From assembly GCA_964568805.1 (NCBI GenBank), contig CAZMRW010000034.1, positions 1-37,865 on the forward strand: DNA of 37,865 nt, read 5' to 3'. Source of the stretch: CAZMRW01 sp964568805. GTDB taxonomy: Bacteria; Pseudomonadota; Gammaproteobacteria; Methylococcales; Methylomonadaceae. Positions 8,336-16,775 of the stretch are shown piece after piece. The stretch's first letter is position 1, and each line of letters starts with the position of its first letter. Made by a program: the position numbers and the translations under genes. The notes beneath the pieces were generated by a model. It was not told the origin of the DNA, ran no database searches, and was given only the letters and a program-made list of their open reading frames with translations.

Positions 8336-8895
8336 TTGTTCAAATAGTCGATGTGAGTGTAATCGTTTTGATGCTGCAATTTATGCAGCGAGCCCGGATT
8401 GATGCGCAGTTGAAACGCATTGGCCAAAGGCAAGGTCAATATCCGCGCCAACAGGGCGCGAATGGCGCCCGCATGGGTGACCACCAGCACCTGCTCGGTG
8501 TGCGTCGCCAGCAAATCCTGCCAGAAACTGCCGGTACGACGATACAAGTCTTCAAAACTTTCGCCTTTCGGCGGAGCGGTCTGGACAAAATGTTCGGTCC
8601 AGTGCTTAAGTACATCCGGCTCGATATCGTCAAAACGCCGACCCTCCCAATCGCCGAAATTCAGCTCCAGCAAACGGCCATCCGTCGTGACTGAATTTGA
8701 CAAGGTTTGAGCCAACTGTAAACAGCGCGTTAACGGGCTGCTGAAAACCGAACAATCCGGCGCAAGCTCCGGCAGTTTTTGCTTCAGCTCCCGTGCATCG
8801 TCGGCAAAGCTTTGCGCCAATGCCATATCGGTCTGCCCGTAACAAAGACCGGGCTTGGCCGCCGTTCGGGTATGACGGATTAAATAGATGTCCAT
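8332..8895 (-). CDS. cobC: Alpha-ribazole-5'-phosphate phosphatase, CobC family
   Basis: A 187-residue histidine-phosphatase-superfamily protein. The catalytic motif LIRHTRT follows the start directly, with ELNFGDWEGRRFDDI in the middle and VVTHAGAIRALLA carrying the second active-site histidine near the C-terminus. The family removes the phosphate from alpha-ribazole phosphate (or cobalamin phosphate) late in nucleotide-loop assembly. The frame extends 20 codons upstream into cobS, but the phosphatase fold begins at MDIYLIRH, so I use ATG 8895. That start still overlaps cobS by 16 nt. Position between cobS and cobQ supports CobC over a generic phosphoglycerate mutase. Confidence 0.9.
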   Translation of the reverse strand: MDIYLIRHTRTAAKPGLCYGQTDMALAQSFADDARELKQKLPELAPDCSVFSSPLTRCLQLAQTLSNSVTTDGRLLELNFGDWEGRRFDDIEPDVLKHWTEHFVQTAPPKGESFEDLYRRTGSFWQDLLATHTEQVLVVTHAGAIRALLARILTLPLANAFQLRINPGSLHKLQHQNDYTHIDYLNK

Positions 8896-9626
8896 AATGC
8901 GCTGATACCCAAATAAAATATCGTTTCTGTTATCTGCTGGCTGGCGCCGAGGCAATCGCCGGTATAGCCGCCGATATGGCGATTGAAGTAACGGCCCAGC
9001 AACAGAGCGGTAATCAGAACGGGAATGATGGCCGCCAAACAGGCGGCCGGCAGCAACGCAAACGGCAGCAAGGCCGTGACCGATGCAAACATCAGATCCC
9101 CACGTGCGGGTGTATAAGCGGCAGCGCCGCCCTTGCTGTTTTCCGTCCGCGCATAACTGTAGTTACGCATCAGCAACAGCGGTGTCAGCCGGCTGATGCT
9201 TTGGCCGGCCAGCAGCACAAGGGGTACCACTGAGGACGGCATGCCGCCCAACAGGCTGATTTTAAGCGAAAGCATCAACAGCAGGCCGACGGCGCCGTAG
9301 GTGCCTACCTGGGGATCTTTCATAATGTCCAGAATGCTTTGCCTGCCATAGCCGCCGCCAAAGCCGTCGCAGACATCGGCAAAGCCGTCTTCATGGAAAG
9401 CGCCGGTTATCAGAATGCCGATGATAATCGCGATGATCGCTGCTGTGGTTTGCGGCCAGAGCAGTTCAGCCAGATAAAATGCCGCTGCCGACAGGCCGCC
9501 GACCAGCCAGCCGATGGCCGGCAAATAAACGCTTGCTTGCGGCAGTTTTTGATAGTCCAGGGATTGCGGACACGGCAGGCGGGTATAAAAGCTTAACGCC
9601 AGCAGAAATAGAGACGGATGAGGCAT
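8880..9626 (-). CDS. cobS: Adenosylcobinamide-GDP ribazoletransferase (cobalamin synthase)
   Basis: A 248-residue integral membrane protein with several hydrophobic helices. It joins adenosylcobinamide-GDP and alpha-ribazole (or its phosphate) to make adenosylcobalamin (phosphate) at the inner membrane. Family motifs are GAFHEDGFADVCDGFGGG near residue 80, IMKDPQVGTYGAVGL and RHIGGYTGDCLGASQQITE near the C-terminus. The acidic residues in the first and last motifs are the conserved metal/substrate positions. It follows the AlbA_2 gene after a 134-bp spacer and overlaps cobC. Confidence 0.95.
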   Translation of the reverse strand: MPHPSLFLLALSFYTRLPCPQSLDYQKLPQASVYLPAIGWLVGGLSAAAFYLAELLWPQTTAAIIAIIIGILITGAFHEDGFADVCDGFGGGYGRQSILDIMKDPQVGTYGAVGLLLMLSLKISLLGGMPSSVVPLVLLAGQSISRLTPLLLMRNYSYARTENSKGGAAAYTPARGDLMFASVTALLPFALLPAACLAAIIPVLITALLLGRYFNRHIGGYTGDCLGASQQITETIFYLGISALWTSI

Positions 9627-9647
9627 TCTGATTATGGATAACGGTCG

Positions 9648-9779
9648 TCAGGCATCATGCATTGAATCAACCAAATCGAGCCCTTCCAATCCGCTCAGGC
9701 TTGGCATACCGTAATGCAACTCTTTGGTTTCGCAACATCGGTTAATAAGTTGAGGATTGTTTAGTTGACGCGTTTCCAC
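9648..9779 (-). CDS. Candidate small ORF between the AlbA_2 gene and cobS
   Basis: A 43-codon frame can start at GTG 9779, inside the last codons of the AlbA_2 gene, and end in the cobS spacer. Its residue mix (ending SGLEGLDLVDSMHDA) looks more like real protein than the arginine/serine-rich shadows common here. There is an internal ATG at codon 25 and no clear ribosome site. It could also be the tail of a decayed gene or chance. I do not recognise it. Confidence 0.2.
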   Translation of the reverse strand: METRQLNNPQLINRCCETKELHYGMPSLSGLEGLDLVDSMHDA

Positions 9780-10594
9780 CTTGCGGAAACATAGTCCAAT
9801 GCTTCCTGAATGTTCAGATCACGAGTGGCCCCGCCCGTTCTTACAAACAGTTTCGGCGCATTACCCTGATCCAAGAAAACCGGCCTGGTCGCGGGCGATA
9901 CGATCAGCCTGCAGACATCCTTATTGTCGATAACATGGAATAGAACATGCACGAAAGGGCAAAGGTCGGCGCCCAGATTCGATGAAATGGATGTCATTAC
10001 CGCCTGTTCGAAGCCATCCTGGTCCGGTTTTTTGAGCGTTTGATAATCGTTGTCCAGGCCGATAATATCGCCATTGTCGGCGACGCCTATCAGCAAGGTC
10101 CCGCCGACATGGCTGTTCATAAACCCAGCCAGCGTTTTTAAAACCACCCCTTCAAGTGACCGATTGATGCGCGACTCCGCCAAATCCCAACGCAGAGTCG
10201 ATTTGAACTCCAGATACGGGCCCTCCCCCTGTCTGATAATCGCGGGCAAATCCTTATCCAGCTCGGTTTTCAAATAATCTATCCGCATCATCCGCTTATG
10301 GATAACCTTGTAAAGCAACAGGGACAAAAGCCCCAACATCGCGCCGATTTCCGCATAAAATGTGATCAGCAACAAGTTGCTTTGGGAAATTCGTCCTAAC
10401 AGCAAATCTTTGACCTGACTCAACACATACTCGATTGACGATAACGGATCTACGGTCAGTTCACGTGCGCTGATATAATCGTAACTCGGCGCCAGAACGA
10501 AAACCCCGATGATTGCGCCGATGACAGCGGCGATGATATAAAGCTGTAATTGCTGCCGCCAGATCAGCATCATCAGTAAAAAGAATCTTTTCAT
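9761..10594 (-). CDS. Membrane-anchored Schlafen AlbA_2-domain protein
   Basis: This 277-residue protein has two hydrophobic segments (about residues 15-35 and 75-95) followed by a cytoplasmic AlbA_2/Schlafen-like domain from about residue 120. The domain is marked by EGPYLEFKSTLRWD, then a helix with LAGFMNSHVGGTLLIGVADNG and DIIGLDNDY. AlbA_2 domains are found in putative regulators and nucleic-acid-binding proteins and are often labelled ATP-binding. Here the domain appears tethered to the membrane. The gene lies between cobT and cobS on the same strand, with spacers of about 110-130 bp on each side. No cobalamin function is known for the family; its role here is open. Confidence 0.8.
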   Translation of the reverse strand: MKRFFLLMMLIWRQQLQLYIIAAVIGAIIGVFVLAPSYDYISARELTVDPLSSIEYVLSQVKDLLLGRISQSNLLLITFYAEIGAMLGLLSLLLYKVIHKRMMRIDYLKTELDKDLPAIIRQGEGPYLEFKSTLRWDLAESRINRSLEGVVLKTLAGFMNSHVGGTLLIGVADNGDIIGLDNDYQTLKKPDQDGFEQAVMTSISSNLGADLCPFVHVLFHVIDNKDVCRLIVSPATRPVFLDQGNAPKLFVRTGGATRDLNIQEALDYVSARWKRVN

Positions 10595-10703
10595 TTTTTG
10601 CTAAGCTTTCCCAATTTTACAAAAATCGCAATGGTTATTCATTTGTTAATTGGGCGATTTAGATCAAATGCAAGCCATTGTGTCCTTACATTCTTTTTTA
10701 CTG

Positions 10704-11762
10704 TCACGATTGCCTGTTATCGACGCCCGATTCATCAAAGGTCGCCATCTCATTCAAGAAACTGACCGCGGACTGCAATAACGGATAAGCAAGGGCAATT
10801 CCCGAGCCTTCTCCAAGCCGCATCTCCAGATTAAGCAATGCCCTTACGTTGAAATAATCCAATAAAGCCTGATGTCCCAATTCGCCAGACACGTGGCTGA
10901 ACACGCAATAATCGAGCACCTCCGGATAGAGACAAACCGCGGCCAGCAGTGCGCTGCCGGCGATAAAGCCATCGACGATGATCACCATGCCCAATTCGGC
11001 CGCTTTCAGAAAGGCGCCGGTCATCATTGCAACTTCAAAGCCGCCAAAATGGCTCAGCGCATCCAAAGCGCCCGTGCAGCCTGCATGCCGATCCGAGGCT
11101 TGTTGCAGTATGTTTAATTTATGCTGCAGCTGATCATCGGACAAACCTGTGCCGCGGCCTGCGCACCGGATTAACGGAATGCCCGTCAGGCTATGCATCA
11201 GCACGGTTGCCGACGACGTGTTAGCGATGCCCATTTCGCCGAAACCGATGCAGTTGCAACCGGTTTTCTGCTGCCGTAAAACGATTTCCGCCCCGGTATG
11301 GAGGGCTGTTGCGCATTGTTCCCGGCTCATTGCCGGCTGCACTAAAAAATTATCGGTGCCGTATCCGATCTTGGCATCGATCAAGCCGGATAAGCCGCTC
11401 AAATCGGCGTTGACCCCGGCATCGACAATCAGCAATGCTATGCCGTGCTGCCTCGCGAAGACATTAATCGCCGCGCCGCCCGCCATGAAGTTGGCGACCA
11501 TTTGCGCGGTCACACTTTGCGGATAAGCACTGACGCCCGCTGAAGCGACGCCATGGTCGCCGGCGAAGACGATGATGCAGGGTTTATCCAATGTTGGCGC
11601 CAGACTGTTTTGAATCAGGCCGATGTGCAAGGCCAGCGCTTCCAGTTGCCCCAAGGCTCCCAGGGGTTTGGTTTTCTGATCGATTTTAGCCTGTAACGCT
11701 GGTGCCAACGCCTTCGACAGCGGTGCAATGTTAAAATTTAGCGGCACGGCGTGTTCCAGCAA
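10704..11762 (-). CDS. cobT: Nicotinate-nucleotide--dimethylbenzimidazole phosphoribosyltransferase
   Basis: The 352-residue CobT makes alpha-ribazole phosphate from nicotinate mononucleotide and 5,6-dimethylbenzimidazole. Visible motifs are QKTKPLGALGQLE, FAGDHGVASAGVSAYPQ, the glycine-rich GEMGIANTSSA, and LEMRLGEGSGIALA, in which the glutamate (about residue 318) is the expected catalytic base. It overlaps the end of bluB, whose product is its substrate, by 25 nt. This close coupling fits a shared transcript. Confidence 0.95.
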   Translation of the reverse strand: MLEHAVPLNFNIAPLSKALAPALQAKIDQKTKPLGALGQLEALALHIGLIQNSLAPTLDKPCIIVFAGDHGVASAGVSAYPQSVTAQMVANFMAGGAAINVFARQHGIALLIVDAGVNADLSGLSGLIDAKIGYGTDNFLVQPAMSREQCATALHTGAEIVLRQQKTGCNCIGFGEMGIANTSSATVLMHSLTGIPLIRCAGRGTGLSDDQLQHKLNILQQASDRHAGCTGALDALSHFGGFEVAMMTGAFLKAAELGMVIIVDGFIAGSALLAAVCLYPEVLDYCVFSHVSGELGHQALLDYFNVRALLNLEMRLGEGSGIALAYPLLQSAVSFLNEMATFDESGVDNRQS

Positions 11763-12391
11763 TTCTCAAACAGCATGCTGTCAAGGTTCTTGCGGTCCGC
11801 CCAGCGCTCCTGCTCGAGCATCGGTTTATCGTAAAATTTGGCCACATGGCCCAGGCACAAAATGGCCACGGGACGGCTGTCTTCCGGCATCCCCAGCAGT
11901 GTTTTCAAGTCATCCGGATCAAACAGCGACACCCAGCCCAGGCCCAGGCCTTCCGCTCTTGCCGCCAGCCACATGTTCTGGATGGCACAGGCCAGCGATG
12001 CGAGATCCATGTCAGGCATCGTGCGGCGGCCGAATATGGCCTGTTGCCGCTGCTCGCATAACGCGGCGACCAAAACAACCGGGCATTCCAGTATGCCTTC
12101 GACCTTCAGTTTCATGAATTCGTCTTCGCGCTCGTTTAAGGCCTTGGCCGTGCAAATGCGTTCCCTTTCGACCAGCGCATGCATGTGATTACGAAGGTCG
12201 GGACAAGTGATGCGGACAAACCGCCATGGCTGCATGTAGCCGACGCTGGGGGCATGATGAGCTGCCTCTAGCAAACGCCTTAATATCTCGGCATCGACCG
12301 GATCGGGTAAAAAATGGCGCATATCGCGGCGCTCATAAATGGCCCGGTAGACGGCAGCGAGCTCCGTGTCGGAATAACGGTATTGTGTCAT
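11738..12391 (-). CDS. bluB: 5,6-dimethylbenzimidazole synthase
   Basis: This 217-residue nitroreductase-fold protein matches BluB: RRDMRHFLPDPV near the N-terminus, AAHHAPSVGYMQPWRF, and GLGLGWVSLFDPDDL for flavin binding. BluB breaks down reduced FMN with oxygen to form 5,6-dimethylbenzimidazole, so the pathway here is aerobic. It lies directly before cobT (overlapping) and 99 bp after the rubredoxin reductase gene on the same strand. The CobT neighbour makes BluB much more likely than a generic nitroreductase. Confidence 0.93.
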   Translation of the reverse strand: MTQYRYSDTELAAVYRAIYERRDMRHFLPDPVDAEILRRLLEAAHHAPSVGYMQPWRFVRITCPDLRNHMHALVERERICTAKALNEREDEFMKLKVEGILECPVVLVAALCEQRQQAIFGRRTMPDMDLASLACAIQNMWLAARAEGLGLGWVSLFDPDDLKTLLGMPEDSRPVAILCLGHVAKFYDKPMLEQERWADRKNLDSMLFENCWNTPCR

Positions 12392-12490
12392 TTTATCAGG
12401 AAGGAAAGCCTCACGTTTCGCGGCGGTATTGTCTGCATTAACATATCAGGGCTATGTTAAAAAAATCTTAGGCGCCGGCGCAAGGCAAGA

Positions 12491-13504
12491 TTATAGATTA
12501 TACGGATGCACAGCCTCAAAGCCATGCACCTTGGCTTTCGTGGTGAATGCCGGCGGATTCCAGCTTTGCTGTTCCTGTCCGGCCAGATAGCCGGCCAGCC
12601 AGTTGGCCTGGTTGCGTATCGGCAATATATAAGCATACAGTTTTCCGTTGGGCAACTCGGCGACATCGCCCAGGGCATAGATTGCCGGATCATCCGTTTG
12701 TAAAAACGGATTGACCTTGATGCCCCGTCCGACCGCAAGCCCCGCCTTTTCGGCCAGTTCGGTACGGGGTTTAAAACCGCAAGCAACAATCAGCGCATCG
12801 AACTCGGCAGTGGACCCGGTGTTGACGCAGAACCTGTCTCCCTCTTTGGCAAACCCCTGCACATCCTGATTCAGCAGTATATTAACGCCCGAGTTTTTCA
12901 GAGTGTCAAACAACAAGCCGGAATCCTCGACTGCCAACTGTCGCTCCATTAACCGGTCCATCGCATGAAACAGCGTAACCTGATCGCCTGAAACCGCCAG
13001 ATCGGATGCCACTTCACAGCCGATCAGGCCGCCTCCGATGATGGCCCATTGTGGTTTTCGGTTTCGGCCAAGCAGTCCCTGCCGGAATTTACGCAGTGTT
13101 TTCAGATCGACCAGACTGTTCAAACAAAAAAACAGCTCGCCATAAGGCCTGAATGGCGGCGGAATGAATGCCGCCGAACCCTGGGCAATAATCAGCCTGT
13201 CGTAGTCAAGCGATTTAACCTGACTGAAGCCATTCAAATCTATGGTACGCTCGTTACGATTGATCGCTGTCATCTCCGCGCCGCAGATCATCTCGATATT
13301 GCTATCGCGCAGAGACTCGAAAGGTTTCAGAATAATGGACTGCTCTATCGACTCCTTGCTGAAGCCGCGTGAAAGCAACGGCCTCGAATAATAGCCATCG
13401 GTCTCCCTGGTTATCAGCGTAATCTCGGCCTCGGCATCCAGAGACCGGTATTTCTCGGCAAAGGTGATACCGGCAACCCCCGAACCAATGATGACTATAT
13501 GCAT
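12491..13504 (-). CDS. FAD-dependent rubredoxin--NAD(+) reductase
   Basis: This 337-residue protein is a two-dinucleotide-fold flavoprotein. It has an N-terminal FAD motif GSGVAGITFAEKYR, a central NAD(P)H motif IGGGLIGCEVASDLA at about residue 155, and the second FAD motif IYALGDVAELPNG at about 280. It is close to the AlkT/rubredoxin-reductase group, and a rubredoxin gene ends only 23 nt upstream, which supports electron transfer from NAD(P)H to that rubredoxin. It lacks the extra C-terminal domain of nitrite or larger disulfide reductases. The electron acceptor beyond rubredoxin is not evident; the next gene is bluB. Confidence 0.85.
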   Translation of the reverse strand: MHIVIIGSGVAGITFAEKYRSLDAEAEITLITRETDGYYSRPLLSRGFSKESIEQSIILKPFESLRDSNIEMICGAEMTAINRNERTIDLNGFSQVKSLDYDRLIIAQGSAAFIPPPFRPYGELFFCLNSLVDLKTLRKFRQGLLGRNRKPQWAIIGGGLIGCEVASDLAVSGDQVTLFHAMDRLMERQLAVEDSGLLFDTLKNSGVNILLNQDVQGFAKEGDRFCVNTGSTAEFDALIVACGFKPRTELAEKAGLAVGRGIKVNPFLQTDDPAIYALGDVAELPNGKLYAYILPIRNQANWLAGYLAGQEQQSWNPPAFTTKAKVHGFEAVHPYNL

Positions 13505-13527
13505 GCCAATCTCCTCTGCGGTGTCGA

Positions 13528-13698
13528 TTAATCCATCAGTTCATAATCGCTTTTTACAGTGCCGCACTCAGGGCAGCGCCAGTCTTCGGGAACGTCTTCC
13601 CAGCGTGTCCCGGGCGCTATGCCGGTTTCCGGATCGCCCTCCTTTTCGAAATAAATATGGCCACAGATGGTACATTGGTATTTTCTAAATTCAGACAT
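13528..13698 (-). CDS. Rubredoxin
   Basis: A 56-residue protein, MSEFRKYQCTICGH at the start, with two iron-binding knuckles: C9-x2-C12-G and C42-P-E-C45-G. Between them lies the typical GIAPGTRWEDVPEDW segment. A single iron bound by the four cysteines carries one electron in the cytoplasm. An AGGTGAG ribosome site lies just before the ATG. The gene is immediately upstream of its probable reductase. Methanotroph rubredoxins are linked to alkane- or methane-related oxygenases in some strains, but nothing here fixes the partner. Confidence 0.95.
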   Translation of the reverse strand: MSEFRKYQCTICGHIYFEKEGDPETGIAPGTRWEDVPEDWRCPECGTVKSDYELMD

Positions 13699-13795
13699 AC
13701 TCTCACCTCTTTAAAGTGCTAAAACCCGGTTTCGCAGGTTGCGAAGCCAGAAAGACTGTATCAGGTCTCTGTTAATTTTCAAACCTGAAACGTTT

Positions 13796-14926
13796 TTATT
13801 TTTTAAACGGCAGAAAAGCCGCTGCATCTTGCTTGTAATTTTGCACGGATTTTTGCTCCATCGCCAGGAAATAGTCGATAGCTTTCGCAAATCCGGTATC
13901 TTTAAACCAGTGCGCAGAATAAGTGGTAACCGGCTCGAAGCCCCTGGCAATTTTATGTTCTCCTTGCGCCCCGGAATCAAACCGCTGCAAACCCTGCTCG
14001 ATACAATAATCCAGACCCTGATAATAACAGGCCTCAAAATGCAGGGAATCGAATTCCTCGTGGCAGCCCCAGTAGCGCCCATACAGGGTATCGGCGCCGG
14101 TAAAACTTAGCGCTGCGCCGACGTAGCGGGCGCCTTTACTGGCCAGCACCAGCAACATCCTGTCCGCCATCGTCGCCGCGCACTGCAGAAAAAACTCAAG
14201 ATTCAAATACGGCGTCATGCCTTTTTTTAAATAGGTCATCTTGTAAAACTGAAAAAACGCCCGCCACTGGTCCTCGCTGACCTTATTCCCGGGGATACGG
14301 ACCAATTCAATGCCAGCCTCAACGACCTTCCTGCGTTCGCGTTTAAGCATTTTCCGTTTGCTTGCGGTCAATGTCTGCAGAAATTCATCAAAATCCCGGT
14401 AGCCTTTATTGAACCAGTGAAACTGAACGTCCTCACGAATGGACAGGTTCAATGACCTGAACAGTTTGGCCTGTTGCGCACATGGAAACAAACAATGCCA
14501 TGAGGAAATATGGTAAGTTTCCGCCAGCCCCTTGAAAAGGCCCGGTAGCAAACCGATCACCCGATCCTGTTGTGATGGATTCCTGCAAACAAGCCTGGGC
14601 CCCTCGCACGGAGTAAACGGTACCGCGGACAGCCCTTTCGGATAATACCGGTAGCCGTACTGGCGATAGGCCTGCGCCCACTGATGATCAAATACATATT
14701 CGCCGGAAGAATGATTTTTCAGATACAACGGCATCAGGGCCATCAGTTGATCCTGCTCGAAGACCAGCAGGTGTTTGGGGGCCCAGCCGGTTTGCACGGA
14801 CGCGGACCCGCTCTGCTCCAGCGCGGTTAAAAATTCATGACGCAAAAAGGGGTAGCCCTCTCCGGCAAGGTCATTCCAGGCCGAACCATCAATCTGCAAT
14901 ATGCTATCGATCAGTTTTACTTCCAT
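13796..14926 (-). CDS. DUF482 / GNAT-like acyltransferase (COG3146)
   Basis: This 376-residue protein matches the DUF482 family, GNAT-fold proteins related to FemX-type aminoacyl transferases. Characteristic parts are PFLRHEFLTALEQSG near the N-terminus, a basic KRKMLKRERRK segment near residue 195, and the C-terminal signature RFDSGAQGEHKIARGFEP. The substrate is unknown; such proteins have been annotated as peptidogalycan biosynthesis proteins without direct evidence. It precedes the rubredoxin gene by about 100 bp and may or may not share its transcript. Confidence 0.85.
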   Translation of the reverse strand: MEVKLIDSILQIDGSAWNDLAGEGYPFLRHEFLTALEQSGSASVQTGWAPKHLLVFEQDQLMALMPLYLKNHSSGEYVFDHQWAQAYRQYGYRYYPKGLSAVPFTPCEGPRLVCRNPSQQDRVIGLLPGLFKGLAETYHISSWHCLFPCAQQAKLFRSLNLSIREDVQFHWFNKGYRDFDEFLQTLTASKRKMLKRERRKVVEAGIELVRIPGNKVSEDQWRAFFQFYKMTYLKKGMTPYLNLEFFLQCAATMADRMLLVLASKGARYVGAALSFTGADTLYGRYWGCHEEFDSLHFEACYYQGLDYCIEQGLQRFDSGAQGEHKIARGFEPVTTYSAHWFKDTGFAKAIDYFLAMEQKSVQNYKQDAAAFLPFKK

Positions 14927-15010
14927 AGGTCGATGCCAAACATTAACACCTGACCTGTATGATTGGCGCTGATCATATACATTATTGATTGCCAGGCAGA
15001 CAATGCTGCG

Positions 15011-15889
15011 TCACATCACCGACAACAGCTGATCGATCATGCTCTCGGCCTGACGCAAATAGCCGCCGCCAAATAAATTCAGGTGATTCAGAATATGGTA
15101 AAGGTTGTACAGGGTTTTTCTGATTTTGTAATCCTGATCTAACGGCCAGACATCCTGATAGGCTGCGTAAAAATCCTGGCTATAGCCGCCGAACAATTCC
15201 GTCATCGCCAAATCGGCCTCGCGGTCGCCATAATAACAGGCCGGATCGAAAATAACCGGATGCCCCTGTTTATCGACAGCGCTATTGCCGGCCCATAAAT
15301 CGCCATGTAACAGCGATGGCTGGGGCTGGTAATGCTCGAACAGGTTGCCCAAGTCGCTGCACAATCGCTCCCCGATAAGCTGCAAACGTCCACCGTAACC
15401 GTTTCGCTGCGCCAGTTTAAGCTGAAAACCCAATCGCTGCTCACGCCAGAAAGCGGTCCAGTCGTCGCATTGGCTATTGAGTTGCATGGTGCTGCCGATG
15501 GTATTATCCCTGTACCAGCCAAAGTATGACCTGCTTTGTTGATGCATAACGGCAAGCTGTTGTCCCAACTGGCGGCATGAGGCTTTATTCGATGAACCGA
15601 ACTCAAGATTCTCCAGCACCAGAAAAGAATGCTCGGCAGTCTTTCCGTAAACCACTGGAGCCGGAACCGAGACGGTATGGGTACTGGCAATCTCCTCCAA
15701 ACCGCTATATTCGGCCTCAAACATGGGCAGCAAGCCGGATCGATTGAGCTTGATAAAAAAACTCTCGTCATGACCCTGAATCCGATAGGCAGAATTAATA
15801 TCGCCGCCTGCCAGCGCCTGAGCGGAAACTATCTTGAATGTTCGCCCGGTAGCCAATTCAATTTGTTCCGAGATCGATTGCCAATTCAT
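15011..15889 (-). CDS. Fructosamine kinase family protein
   Basis: The 292-residue protein has a kinase-like (APH/fructosamine-3-kinase) fold. It opens with MNWQSISEQIELATG and has GGDINSAYRI as the nucleotide loop, FIKLNRS with the ATP lysine, the catalytic SLLHGDLWAGN, and IFDPACYYGDREADLAMTE with the metal aspartate. The family phosphorylates protein- or sugar-bound ketoamines, helping repair glycated proteins. The frame extends 10 codons further, but the family start fits ATG 15889, which has a weak AGG upstream. Confidence 0.88.
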   Translation of the reverse strand: MNWQSISEQIELATGRTFKIVSAQALAGGDINSAYRIQGHDESFFIKLNRSGLLPMFEAEYSGLEEIASTHTVSVPAPVVYGKTAEHSFLVLENLEFGSSNKASCRQLGQQLAVMHQQSRSYFGWYRDNTIGSTMQLNSQCDDWTAFWREQRLGFQLKLAQRNGYGGRLQLIGERLCSDLGNLFEHYQPQPSLLHGDLWAGNSAVDKQGHPVIFDPACYYGDREADLAMTELFGGYSQDFYAAYQDVWPLDQDYKIRKTLYNLYHILNHLNLFGGGYLRQAESMIDQLLSVM

Positions 15890-16054
15890 AAAGCCTAAGT
15901 TATTACCTGGATTCAACACACAATAATGGGCTGTGTTATAGCATGCACTTTATTGAGTTCATAGCCTGTCAGACTTCATCAGCTCATGCATCCTGCTCGA
16001 TACAACAATCAGAAACGAACTGATAAACTGAAGCGGTCCGGATTGCAAGCCTTG

Positions 16055-16621
16055 CTACAATGAACCAAAATAGGCAGTCAATGCCTTCATGTCATCTTCG
16101 GACAGATTGCCGGCTATATTCTGCATAAGCCCGCTTTGACGGTCACCGGCCTTGAAATTCTTTAATTGATTTTCCAGATATTTTGGATGCTGCCCGGCCA
16201 ACCGGGGGAACTGTCCATTTCCCGCAGCTCCTTGTCCATGACATCCCAGGCACATGGCAGCCTTTTCCTGGCCGATTTTTGCCAGAGCCGGATCTCCGCC
16301 GGCTTTTGCGGCCGGCTGACTGGAAAAATAGGCCGCAAGATTAGCCATATCCCCACTCGTCAAATTGGCTGCCATTGATTGCATGATCGTATTTTTGCGA
16401 GCCCCTGATTTAAATGCTTCGAGTTGACTGATGAGATAGGTTTGCTGTTGCGCCGCCAAATTGGGCCATTGCGGATTGCTGCTTTTACCGCCTTGACCAT
16501 GGCAGCCCATGCAAAGTGCCGCTTTTTCTTCTCCGGCTTTACTGTCGGCGGCCATCGCCGGGATTACCCAAAAACATGCCAATAACAGAACCAGCGAAAC
16601 GGATTGATTTTTTGTTGTCAT
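16055..16621 (-). CDS. Dihaem cytochrome c4-type protein
   Basis: The 188-residue precursor has a Sec signal peptide (hydrophobic SLVLLLACFWVIPAMA, likely cleavage after residue 24) and two similar halves. Each half has one haem motif, CMGCH at 37-41 and CLGCH at 124-128. Met80 in TIMQSM and the methionine in GLMQNIA are the likely axial ligands. Cytochromes c4 carry electrons in the periplasm, usually between the bc1 complex and terminal oxidases; petABC lies 2.4 kb away. It is divergent from the Nudix gene across a 154-bp spacer. Confidence 0.93.
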   Translation of the reverse strand: MTTKNQSVSLVLLLACFWVIPAMAADSKAGEEKAALCMGCHGQGGKSSNPQWPNLAAQQQTYLISQLEAFKSGARKNTIMQSMAANLTSGDMANLAAYFSSQPAAKAGGDPALAKIGQEKAAMCLGCHGQGAAGNGQFPRLAGQHPKYLENQLKNFKAGDRQSGLMQNIAGNLSEDDMKALTAYFGSL

Positions 16622-16775
16622 GGTTAACCTCGATCAAAAAGATAAAACGGTAGGAATAATTTATCGACAGCGTCTTAAAAATCACGAAAGTTCAGGCCTA
16701 TTTTTTTCTATGAGCGGTTAATATACAACTAAAAACAACCCGTGATAATAAAAAGTTCAACCGTCGAGCAAGAAT

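Noticed and set aside
12392..12490. Cobalamin riboswitch upstream of bluB
   Set aside because: The spacer is only 99 bp, too short for the full element, and no B12-box consensus is visible there or elsewhere in the cluster.
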